Part shown: piece after piece, positions 36,565 to 48,800 of the stretch | How the letters are laid out: every line of letters starts with the position of its first letter | Numbering within the stretch: the first letter of the stretch is position 1 | From: Miscanthus floridulus | Lineage: Eukaryota > Streptophyta > Magnoliopsida > Poales > Poaceae | NCBI RefSeq assembly: GCF_019320115.1 | Contig: NC_089584.1 | Coordinates: forward strand, 57,904,852 to 57,968,851 | Reading direction: 5' to 3' | Length of the DNA: 64,000 nucleotides | Position numbers and translations under genes: made by a program | The notes under the pieces: generated by a model | What the model was told of the DNA's origin: nothing | The model's input: only the letters and a program-made list of their open reading frames with translations | The model's database searches: none

Positions 36565-39500
36565 CTACGCAAAATAAAAAGCAAGTGTCTAAGAACTGGC
36601 AACAAAGGGCATTGGCTAAGAAACGTATAAGCGATATAAATGTTGGGACTTACCATCTTGGTTGCTTTAACGCACTGACTCTGCCTTTCCCTCTTTTCAC
36701 GCTGGCATTCACCACACCAGCTCGGAAAATCCTTCTGGTATTTTTTCATCTCCCTGAACACAGAGCTTGACATAGGAAGAACTCATTCAGTTGCAGCATT
36801 TCACAAGCCCCTATTAGTCCAACTACAACTTTACATTTCAAGGCACAAAACGCTTCAATAAACTTCTGAGGATGCACAAGATTGGCAAGCATTTTCACTA
36901 TGATCAATGGTAACACCACAGAAAGGCGAAATGTAACATGGTAATGCAACATGTAGCAACATACCAGCAACAAAGGGCAGGCACAGAAAAGATAAGCCAG
37001 CCAGCCATGTGATACCATACCATCACTTGCCCTGTTTAAGTGTAAAGAACAGAACATTTTGGGCATGATTGGTAAACTACATTCTATCCAACCAGGCTCG
37101 CTAGATGCAAACTGAGCTTGATTGGTAGACTGGAGCGGCACCTGGGCCTGGACCACTTGGTGCAAAAGCGCTACCCCAGACTGGTTGTGCATATGCCCAA
37201 AAAAATCTGTGCTTCTGCTGGGACTGGCTGGCATTGCGCATGGTGCAGCTTGAGTAGGGTCGCAAACGGTATGGATATTTTCCGACCGTATTTGAGACCG
37301 AATCCGTTTAGAGTTCAGATCTGTCTATATTCAGATATTCAACATCCGATAGCGTATCCATATGCGAATACTCAAAACGCATATTTATGATGTAGATATC
37401 CAATCGTATCCTATCCGACATAGCTGACACTATCCGTATTCATATTCGATTCTGAATAAAAATATGAAAACAAATGTAACATCGGTGATATCCATCCGTA
37501 TCGATCCGTTTGCAACCCTAAGCATGAGCAAGCGGGCTGTGCAGCATGAGAGAGCAAGTGTGTGTGTGTGTGTGGTGGGCGGTGGGGGGTGGCATGAGAG
37601 CAAGCATGTGCGGGCTGTGCGACGTGAGAGAGCAAGCATGCGCACGGGCTGTCCAACCAATCGCCTTCTCCCCGTGTCCTAGCTGGATGCATATGGCAGC
37701 CAATTGGACTCCTGTGGATGCACAAATCCGGATCAGCAAAGGCCTGGTGCCCCTTGTGCAAACCAAGCTAGGCTGGGCAAGGAACCAATTTGAGTGCATG
37801 CATGTTTCGCATGGTATCAGGTGGGACCATGGATGTTCTTATATTATCTCACAAAAGCCGACAACACTCGTACAAAACCGAGGGCTCTTTGAGGGTTTAT
37901 ATGCTTACTCAATTAACTTGGCTAATTTGAAGCTTAAGATTGATCAAATGGGCCTGTATCCTGATACCATACTTATTGAGCCACATGAGTATGAGCCTCA
38001 AAGAATGCACTCAATAAAAATGGCTAGAACAGAAAGACAACAAACAAATGCACTAATGGAAGCAGGGAATGACCCCCTAAACTGCATCAACACTTTCAAT
38101 AAATGATAATAAGATCAGAGGTATTAAAACAAATCTGCACATGAATATATCAATGATCTCACCTCAGGCATCAGTGCATTGAAATCTGCAAATACATATT
38201 GATAGCAATGCACTCATGAGATAAAGAAAACTGCAGGGAAAGGCCTGTTTACCTCCGGCACCACAAAAGCAGATTGATTCTGAGACCAGATGAAGTAGCT
38301 CGAGCACCATGCCTGTGTCGACCACGGTGGAGTACAGCCCGACCAGGAATATGTGTGTAGTCATACATTTCCTGCGCAGATGATCAGACAAAGATAAGAA
38401 TATAGGAAGATGACACTTGAAGGTAACTTGGAACTGCATGTCACCAAAGAAGTCACATGGCTAAAAGCTATATTAGTAGAGACAAGAATATTTCTAATAA
38501 AAATTCTGAATAAATATGTTGACCACTTAAAGCTCAGAATGCTGCAGGTTGTGACCTGGGCCAGGCAAGCCTGGAGGAGAGGGTGGCAGCCAGGACGGCA
38601 GCAGTCGCTGCCATCCCTATAGCCACCAGCCGCCTTAATTCCCAACCAAGGCAAGATCGGTGTGAATTAAGCAGGCAATAGGATTTAGATTAGGGGATCA
38701 GTTAGGAAATAAAGAGGAAGGAAAGATACTTTCAAAAGATGTGCATCCCCCTTGGATACAAATGTAAGGCCAACACATTATTATTAAATCAATAAAGGAA
38801 AGAAGAAACTCCGCCTATGTTGTCTCAACATAGCAGGTCCCAAGCTTTGGTAAAGGAAGAGGGTTGTGTTAGGCGTAGCGAGCCAACGTTAAATCTAGCC
38901 ATTCTAACGGAGATGAAACCCGAAAGAAAATCGTTGGGGCGTAACCCTCTTAGTGACGCGCCATATCGGAACCCGGGTATGGTGTTCAATGAGCAAGGGC
39001 CGGGTCATCACCCCCGTGACGCGCCGTGTCGCGATCTAGGCACGGTGTCAAGTGATCAAGGATCGGGTCGTCGCATCCTTAGTGGCGCGCTACATCGGCG
39101 CCCGGGTGTAGTGAAAAATGAGCAAGGGTCTTCACATCTGATTCGACGGGTGCGAAGGGTAAGGAAGCTAGTCGAACCAACTAGGATCTGTTTAGACAGT
39201 TGGAATATAGGGTCGCTTACAAGTAAGTTAAGAGAATTAGTTGATACCGCGACTAGAAGGCGTGTAAATATATTATGCGTTCAAGAGACTAAATGGAAGG
39301 GTCAGAAGGCGAAGGAGGTGGACAATACAGGTTTCAAGCTTTGGTACACAGGGACAGTTGCGAATAAAAATGGAGTAGGAGTTTTGATTGATAAGAGCCT
39401 CAAGAATAGTGTGGTGGGAGTGAGAAGGCAAGGAGATATGATTATCTTAGTCAAGCTTGTCATTGGTGATATGGTCTTAAACGTAATTAGTGCGTATGCC

Positions 39501-42500
39501 CCCCAAGTAGGCTCAACGAGAGAGCTAAGAGACAGTTTTGGGAAGACTTAGATGGCCTAATTAGAGCTGTACCCAGTAGTGAGAAGCTTTTTATAGGAAG
39601 AGATCTTAATGGGCATGTAGGTACTACAAGCGCAGGTTTCGAGACAGCTCATGAAGGTTTTGGGTATGGTAGTAGGAATCAGGAGGGGGAGGAAGTTCTA
39701 GACTTCGCGGTAGCTTTTGACCTGATGATAGCCAACACTTTCTTTAGAAAGAGAGAATCTCATCTAGTGACCTTCAGTAGCGGACAACACTCTAGCCAGA
39801 TTGACTTTGTCCTCACAAGAAAAAAGGACAAACGAGCATGCTTGGGTTGCAAGGTGATACCAGGGGAGTGTGTTGTTTCTCAACATAAGCTTTTGGTGGC
39901 AGACTTTCGTTTTCAGGTGCGTGCCCGTAGGGATAAATAAGCTAAGATTGAAAGAACAAAATGGTGAAAACTGAAAGGGGAGACATCAAAGGTATTCAGG
40001 GAAAGGGTTATCAAAGAGGGCTCTTGGAAGGAAGAAGAAGACATAAACAACATGTGGGAAAAGATGGCAACCAACATTCGGAAGGTGGCCTCAGAGGTGT
40101 GTGGAGTAACCAAAGGAAGTGGAGGCGAGGCTAAAGATACTTGGTGTTGAAACGATGAAGTCCAAAGGGCTATTAAGGAGAAGAAAGAGTGTTATAGATG
40201 CGTACCATGACAGAAGTGTGGACAACATAGAGAAGTACAAGGTGGCAAAGAAGATTGCAAAGCGAGCTGTAAGTGTGGCAAAGGGTAGAGCGTACGAGGA
40301 TCTTTACCAACGTTTGAGTACGAAGGAAGGAGAGAAGGACATTTATAAGATGGCTAGAGTTCGTGAGAGAGACAAGGGACTTCAACCAAGTTAAGTGCAT
40401 TAAGGATGAAAGGGAGCATCTCTTGGTGAAGGAGGATAAGATCCGACATCGATGGCAAGAGTATTTTGATAAATTGTTCAATGGTGAGAATACGGACACA
40501 ACCTTTCAGTTGGATGACTCTTTTGATGACACCAATAGGCGCTTTGTGCGGAGAATCCAAGAATCCGAGGTCAGAGAGGCATTGAAAAGGATGAAAGGAA
40601 GTAAAGCGATGAGACCGGATGGTATCCCAATCGAGGTGTGGAGATGTCTCGGGGACATAGCTATAGTATGGCTAACCAAGCTGTTCAACCATATTTTTCG
40701 ATCGAACAAAATGCCTAATGAGTGGAGGAGAAGTATATTGATACCGATCTACAAGAATAAAGGGGATATTCAAAGTTATACTAATTACCGAGGAATTAAG
40801 TTGACGAGTCATACTATGAAGCTATGGAAGAGAGTTATCGAGCATCGCTTGAGAGCAATAACGCGGGTCTCTATGAACCAATTTGGTTTCATGCCCGGAA
40901 GGTCAACCATAGAAGCCATTTTCTTAATAAGACAAGTTATGGAGCTGTATAGGGAGAAGAAGGACCTACACATGGTTTTTATTGACTTGGCGAAGGCTTA
41001 TGATAAAATACCAAGAAATATTATGTGGTGGGCTTTGGACAAACATAAAGTCCCAGCGAAGTACGTCAGGCTCATTAAGGACATGTACAACAATGTTGTG
41101 ACGAGTTCGAACAAGTGATGGAGACACGGATGACTTCCCAATTAGGATAGGACTACATCAAAAGTCAGCTTTGAGCCCTTATTTGTTTGCCTTAGTAATG
41201 GATGAGGTCACAAGGGACATACAAGGGGACATCCCTTGGTGTATGCTTTTCGCGGACGATGTAGTGCTAGTTGATGAAAGCCGAACAGGAGTGAATCAGA
41301 AACTGAAGTTATGGCGGGAGACTTTGGAGTCTAAAGATTTTAGACTCAGTAGAACTAAAACTGAGTATATGAGATGTGACTTCGGCACTACTACTCGGGA
41401 GGAGAAAGATATTAGTTTGGAAGGTCAAGTAGTGCCTAGGAAGGATACCTTTCGATATTTATGATCAATGCTACAGAGAGACGGGGATATTGATGAAGAT
41501 GTTAGCCATCGAATCAAAGCAGGGTGGATGAAGTGGCGGCAAGCATCTGGTGTCCTATGCGACAAAAGGGTACCACAGAAGCTAAAAGGCAAGTTTTATA
41601 GGACGGCGATTAGACCTGCTATGTTGTATGGTGCAGAATGTTGGCCTACGAAGAGACGACATGTTCAACAGATAAGTGTCACGAAAATGCGTATGTTGCG
41701 TTAGATTTGCGGTCATACAAGAAGGGATCGAGTTCGGAACGATAATATACATCATAGATTAGGGGTAGCACCAATTGAAGAGAAGCTTGTCCAACACCGG
41801 TTGAGATGGTTTGGACATGTCCAACGGAGACCTCCTGAGGCACCGGTGCGTAGTGGAATCCTAGGCCAGGATAGTAACGTGAAGAGAGGCAGAGGAAGAC
41901 CGAAGTTGACTTGGGTAGAGGCAATAAAAGGAGACTTGAAATGATGGAATATACCCAAAGACTTAGCCTTAGATAGGAGTGCTTGGAAGACAGCTATTCA
42001 CGTGCCTGAACCTTGATTGCTTCTGCTGGGTTTCAACTCTAGCCTACCCCAACTTGTTTGGGACTCAAAGACTTTATTGTTGTTGTTGTTGTTGTTGTTG
42101 TAATAAAGGAAAGAAGAGATTTTTCCAATCCCAACCTTTTGCCTCCCACTGCTGTTGACACGCACAAATCAACTACATCAAGTACTCATCATGTGAACAG
42201 ACTAAGCCCCCTCCCCTGTACACACATATTCCTCCTCCAGTCGGGCAACATAAGCTAGCCACACTGGTCCTAGGACACACCCTCCTCTCACCACTACTTC
42301 CTACGACCTATGCCTTCCTAAGTTCCTATACTCGTACATAACAGTTATTGATTCAAATGTAAGACTTTTATACATCTTTCCTGCATCTTGAAACACAAGA
42401 ATTATCTAAAAGAATATCCCATGACAGTCCTTGCTCATAAACCACAAAATTGTACTGGAAGTAAATGTCCAAGAATAGCGAAAAGTTGTACTGGATGAAA

Positions 42501-42788
42501 TTATATCATGTATGGCTGCCTGCTATAGGACCTGGCTGCCTGCTATTTTCGCCACGCCCACTGCCCTTTTGGATTGGAACAAGAGTTTGTACACGTGATA
42601 ACTTTTTTTCGGATTGAAATTGCATATGCTCAACAGAACAGAAGAATCAAGAAGACGGCACCACAAATGCAGTTTGTCATTTATGGTATGAGAGCAACCC
42701 CAAACACATGGTAAATCTTAAAAATAAGAATCAACACATCATACCATCATCTAACATCATGCAGAATTCGATATTGAATAAGAGAGAG

Positions 42789-42832
<44 letters not shown>

Positions 42833-45800
42833 GAAATCAGCATTTCGATAATAGCAGGTGGTGGGTTCAGACATGAATAATTGCATCTGCAACTATCCAC
42901 ACGCCAATTTCTCTTTTTTTATTCCACACAAGTTTTTGTTCAAGGTCGGTTTTCAGATGATGGTTGATCATATAATCCATACATTCAATTTTTTAAAGAA
43001 TATTTTATGGTCTTTTAGTGGTGCTACCATGAAAGAGGCGTTCCCTTTATGCTAACTCAATTTATGCTGAACTCAATTTTAACAACACAATATCCTGTAA
43101 TAGTGAGCTAACAAATCTCTCCTACTTAAAAATTACGAGCCCAATTCACTCCCCTTCGTCCGTCTGTCGCTTGCCCTCCCCGTGTCTGACACTCACAACA
43201 ATCGGCGCTGACAAGGTAGGCCGTTCAGTCCATCCTAAGTCCAAGAATCCTCTCCCTCGTTCCTACTGCGCCTCCATCCTGCCGCCAACTGCGCCGGTCT
43301 CAATGACGAACACATCGTGCCTCCGACCTCATGGGGTATGCCACCACCCACCACTGCTGCAGCACCCAAGAGGACCCTTTCCCCAATGGGTGACCCCCCT
43401 TTATGGTCTTTTAGGGGTGCTACCATGAATTGGTAGCACAGTAGCACCCCAAGGAGGCGTTCCCTTTATGCTAACTTAATTTATGCTGAACTCAATTTTA
43501 AGCAACACAATATCCTGTAAGACTGAGCTAATAAATCTCTCCTACTTAAAAATTACAAGCCCAATTCACTCCCCTTCATCCATCCATCGCTTGCCCTCCC
43601 CTTGTCTGACGCACACGACAATCAGCACCGACAAGGGAGACCCTTCAGTCCCTCCTTAGTCCAAGAATCCTCTCCCTCACTCCTACCGCACCTCCATCCC
43701 GCCGCAAACTGCGCCGATCTCAATGACAGCTGCATCATGCCTCCGACGTCATGGGGTATGCCACCACCCACCACTACGGCAGCACCAAAGAGCACCCTTT
43801 CCCCAATTGAGTGACCCCCCCCCCCCCCACCCCACACATACACACACACAATCGCATCTGACCCCTCTCCACATTCGAACTCGATTCACAGCCGCTCGCA
43901 GGTGCCGAGGGTTCCCATGTGGGAGATTCAACAATGAACCATCCCCAAGCACGGTCGTCCATAGCTCCAGGCCAATTTGTGGTCTGAATCAGGGTACACA
44001 GATAGGATGTAGGGGGAGGACGAGGAACACGGCGTTGTGTGCTCCCAATCGTGCAGTGACATGGAGCACCATGGATGCATGCGGCTTGGCAGAGGAGGAG
44101 CGACGCGAGGTTCATCTGCCTACCAGCGGCCGCACATGGAGGACCATGTTCCCGACGGCTATGGCAGCGGTCTGGAGGTATGGGGCTGCCGGGTCCGCTG
44201 GGAGTGCCTTCACGAGTCGCCGTTGATATCCAGCCTCCTCATCGCTGATCTCGTCCCACCCGCACCCAATGGTTTCGCTCTCCTCCATAGCTGAACAAGC
44301 CAACAAATAGGGATAGCGGCAAGGCACCTCAGATCCAACCTGCCCCTGCTCTCTGTCCACCTTGCAACCACTGAATCCACGGTTGTCGCCCAGGTCCTTG
44401 CTCCCGGTCCACGTTTTTATTGTTGAAACAAATCCATTCTCCTGTCGATTTCGATTTGCCTTGCGCACCTCGTATCCGATCTGGGATAGATCTCCTGATG
44501 TTTTAGGGTCTTTGCAGTGGCATTTTGTAGTCATCCTTGTGATTCTTATGTTCATGCTTTGGGGACCGATGTTTCGTTCTGATGCAGGTTTTGAGAGGCA
44601 GCAAAGCCCTCAGGGAAGGAGACCAAGGTACATGCATTCTCTATGATGAGCGAATGTAGAGAATTGGTATACTAATGTTGTACCATTATGTGTCTAGGAG
44701 TGGTAAAATGGTGATAGGCTACTCTTCTCAATGTATTATTAGCTTAGATTATGCAATTATTTCTCTATCATATCAGAAACCTACCGCCGTAGTAGGGTTC
44801 AATACCATTTGATGTTGTAGTGAACATAATTATGCGCACATCACTTATTTAAGTCGTAAGCAATGGGTGGATTACTGAATGCAGGTTACTTTTTTGCTGC
44901 TTTGGCCAAACAAAGTTCCTTCATGTTGGGTTTAGTTGTATTCTTTGGTACAAAATCTTTAGGACAACCGGACACTTTGTGTTGGTTGGTTTACATTTCT
45001 TGGTTTTCCTTAATATTTTTGTAGTTTTAACCGACTACTGAATGAAAGATTCTCCTTTACGTATGTGTTTGATTTGGAGGATGAAAGGGGATGGGACAGG
45101 GCGATCTTGAGACAATTGGGACAGTGTCCATCCCCTTTGGAGAATACCCATGGAATATTCCTCCAAATGGGGGATGGATCCATCCCTCAGAGACAAGGGG
45201 ACGGGGCTCGTTGCTCTTGTTCTTCCTCACATACCGGCCGAGCATCATCTTCTTCCTCACGAAGCGGCCAACCCTGGGAGTGCTGAGGCAGCAATGCAGG
45301 CCGAGCACGGCTCCGGTACGGTGATCCACTGTGGCGACACGGGCCCAGCACATGGGGGACGAGGCTGTTGAGCTGCGGCAGCGTGCGTGGGGGCATCCTA
45401 CAGCAGTGACCTGGGCTGAGCTCGGCTTCAGGACGGCGAACCATGGCGGTAACATGGCCGAGCTGTGGGGCACATGTTTAGCGCGCGCAGGGCGTGCTTA
45501 CAGGAGCGTGGGGGTGGTGGTGCTGTCCAAAAAGCTGTGAGGTGCGATGGCAGCACTGTTAGTCGCTGAATTCTTACTCTTGGTAGTAGCAGAATTCTTA
45601 CTCTCATCGAGAGAGGATGACACTAGGAGTTGGGGCAATTTTCTGGTTTATTTCCAAATGCCATGCCCACCTGAGGGGTTGGGGATACATATTTATAGGC
45701 TACTAGCCAGCCAAACATATGCCAAGATGCTAGTCTAAGATGCGAATATGTTGTCCTAATATGCTGTCCTCTAAGATGTTGTCCTAAGATGCTGTCATAG

Positions 45801-48800
45801 CTAAAGACCAGCTGCAAGGATGATGTCCTCTCAGTCAAGATGCTGCTGCAGCCAGCCCCACAAAGACCAGCTGCAGTCAACCCCACAAAGACTACCAACA
45901 GAGACTTATCCCATCATTCTCCCCCTAAGTCTTGTGTGTTGTCTTGTGGGAAAGTTGAACCATCCCAGTCCTGGAGTAGAGCTCAAGGAACTTGATCATC
46001 TCAAGGGGCTTAGTGAGCAGGTCCGCAAGCTGGTCCTTGGTGTTGATGTAGCTCGCCTTGATGCTCCCTTCCTCCAAACAGCCTCGGATGAAGTGGTACC
46101 TCATCCGGATGTGCTTGTTGCGTTCATGGAACACGGGGTTCTTTGCCAGGGCTAGAGCGGACTTGCTGTCCACCCTGAGCTCCACCGCTCTAGTGTCTCT
46201 GCCGAGGAGATCACCGAGCAGTCGAGCGAGCCAGAGCGCCTGAGTTGAAGCGGTGGAGGCCGCTATGTACTCGGCCTCGCAGCAGGACAGGGCCACCACC
46301 TGCTGCTTGACCGACTGCCAGCTAACGAGGCACTTGCCGAGGAAGAAGAGGATCTCGCTCGTGCTCTTACTGGTGTCGATGTCGCCGGCGTGGTCGCTGT
46401 CGCTGTACCCGACAAAGTGTGCCGCCCCAGGGCACCTAGGGTAGTAGAGGCCGTGATCGAGAGTCCCCGCAACATAGCGGATGATCCTCTTCATAGCCTG
46501 CTGGTGCTCTGTCGTCGGTCGCTGCATGAACCGACTAACGTAGCCGACAGAGAATGCCAAGTCCGGCTGTGTGTGGGCGAGGTAGCGAAGGCTCCCCACA
46601 AGACGTCGATACTGCGTAGCGTCCACCTCCTCCGTCGTTCTGTCACGGCTCAGCTTCAGCCTCTCCTCCATCGGAGTGAGAGCTGGGTTGCAGTCGGTGA
46701 GCCCAGCTAGCTCAACGACGCGCTTGGCGTAGGCGGTCTGTCGAAGCGTGATCCCGGAGTCATCCTGGTGCACCTCGATTCCCAGGTAGGAGAGAGGCCC
46801 CAGGTCACTCATCTGGAAGGTGGCCTTCATCTCTTCCTTGAATGCCGCCACCTCCGCATCCTTGGTGCCAGTGATCACCAAGTTGTCGACGTAAACACCC
46901 ACCAGCAGAGCATTTCCTCCACTGCCCCGTCGGTAGATGGCCGCCTCGTGCGGGCTTTACTCGAAGCCCATCCCCTTTAGCGTGAAATCCAACTTGGCAT
47001 TCCACGCCCTCGGTGCCTGCCGCAAGCCATGGAGGGCCTTGCGCAAGCGGAGCACCTTGCCCTCCTTGCCGGGGATCGCAAATCCCGGCGGCTGGTGCAC
47101 GTAGACCTCCTCCTTCAAGTCGCTGTTAAGGAACGCCGACTTGACGTCCATGTGATGAACACGCCAACCCTCCTGGGCAGCTAGCGCAAGGAGTCGCACG
47201 GACTCCATCCGTGCCACGAGAGCAAAGGCGTCGTCGAAGTCGACCCCCTCCTGTTGCACGAAACCTCGTGCCACCAAGCGAGCCTTGTGCTTGACGATGG
47301 CACCGGCTTCATCCCTCTTCAGCTTGTACACCCACTTAAGGGTGATTGCGCGGTGACCACGAGGAAGGTCGATAAGCTCCCAGGTGCGGTTCTTCTCGAC
47401 TGCATCCATCTCCAACTGCATCGCGGCGCGCCATGCCGCATGTCTCTCGCCCTCTGCAAACGACCGAGGCTCGCCGTCGTCACACGCAAGGTGCAACTGC
47501 GCCTCCAGGTCGTGAGGCACCGGTCCCGACACCAGCTAGTCGCCGAGAAGGTTCTCCATCGTTCGGTACCGCAACGGCTCGCCGTCGTGGTACGCGTCGA
47601 TGCGCTCCTCGTCGTGAGAGAGCGGAGTAGTGAACTCAACCGGGCTATGCTCGACACGAGCTAGTGTTGGAGTAGACGTGACTGGAGAGGTGCCTTTCGG
47701 TGCTGGAGTGCGTGGCGATGTCGGCTGTGGTGGAGCCGGCGAAGGACTCATCGCAGCCGAGGTCCTGGCTGGAGAGTGCGGTGCTGTCGGAGTAGCAGGC
47801 GCCAGGGTCGGTGGAGGCTCGGGGACTGGGGTAGACGCGCTCGCCGAAGAAGAGCTGCCTACTCCCCCGGCTCCCTCGAAGTGGACGTACTCGACAGTGA
47901 AGTCGTCGTACGTCAGAGCTGAGCCGTCGTCCACTGCATTGTCCCACGCCCATCCTCGCCCTTCGTCGTACACAACGCCGCACGCCGTGCGCACACGTTG
48001 TCTTCGGGTCGAGGATGCGATAGGCCTTCGAGGCCTCCGCGTAGCCAATGAACACTCCCGGAGTGGTCCTGTCGTCGAGCTTGCTGATGCGGCCAAGCTC
48101 CTTGGCAAACGCGAGGCAGCCGAAGACCCGCAAGTGAGAGACCGCCGGCTTGCGCCCATGCCAAGCCTCGTACGACGTCCTGCCGTCGAGCGCCTTGGTA
48201 GGCGAGCGGTTGAGGATGTAGACGGCCGACACCACCGCCTCTCCCCAGAAGACAGCCGGCATCCCCCTCTGCTTGAGAAGGGCCCGAGCCATTCCCACAG
48301 CCGTCTGGTTGTGTAGCTCGATGACGCCGTTCTGCTGTGGGCTATACGACGCGGAGTAGTGACGCTGAATGCCCTCATCAGCGCAATACGACGCGAATTC
48401 AGCAGCCGTGAATTCGCCGCCGTTGTCGGTGCGCAGCACGCGCAGCTTGCGGCCGCACTCCACCTCCGCAGCAGCCTGTGAGCACCTGATGGCGTCCGTA
48501 GCCTCTCCCTTGCTGCCGAGGACCATCACCCACATGTAGCGGGAGAGGTCGTCGACGAGCAGCAGGAAGTAGCGTCGTCCTCCCGGTGTGGCCGGTGTCA
48601 CCGGGCCACACAAGTCCCCGTGCACAAGCTCGAGCCTCTCCTTGGCTCAAAAGCTCGCCCACTGGGGAAAGGGGAGTCGCCTCTGCTTCGTCAACACGCA
48701 GACGTCACAGAGCTGCTCCACATGGTCGAGGCACAGCAGGCCTCGCACCATCTCCGTGGCACTGAGCCGCTTCAGGGCCTCGAAGTGAAGGTGCCCGAAA

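Noticed and set aside
36746..37234. 162-codon minus-strand frame
   Set aside because: It covers mostly intron sequence of the hydroxylase gene and crosses a good splice acceptor at 36766; the exon frame is a different one.
37546..38106. 186-codon plus-strand frame
   Set aside because: It begins in a GT-rich low-complexity tract, is antisense to the gene, lies in an intron and has no known domain.
42076..42100. (TTG)n tract considered as an independent microsatellite
   Set aside because: It is the 3' tail of the RTE LINE, immediately before its target duplication.
44112..44555. 147-codon minus-strand and 167-codon plus-strand frames in the putative Helitron
   Set aside because: No domain or family recognised; they may cover captured fragments but cannot be supported as genes.
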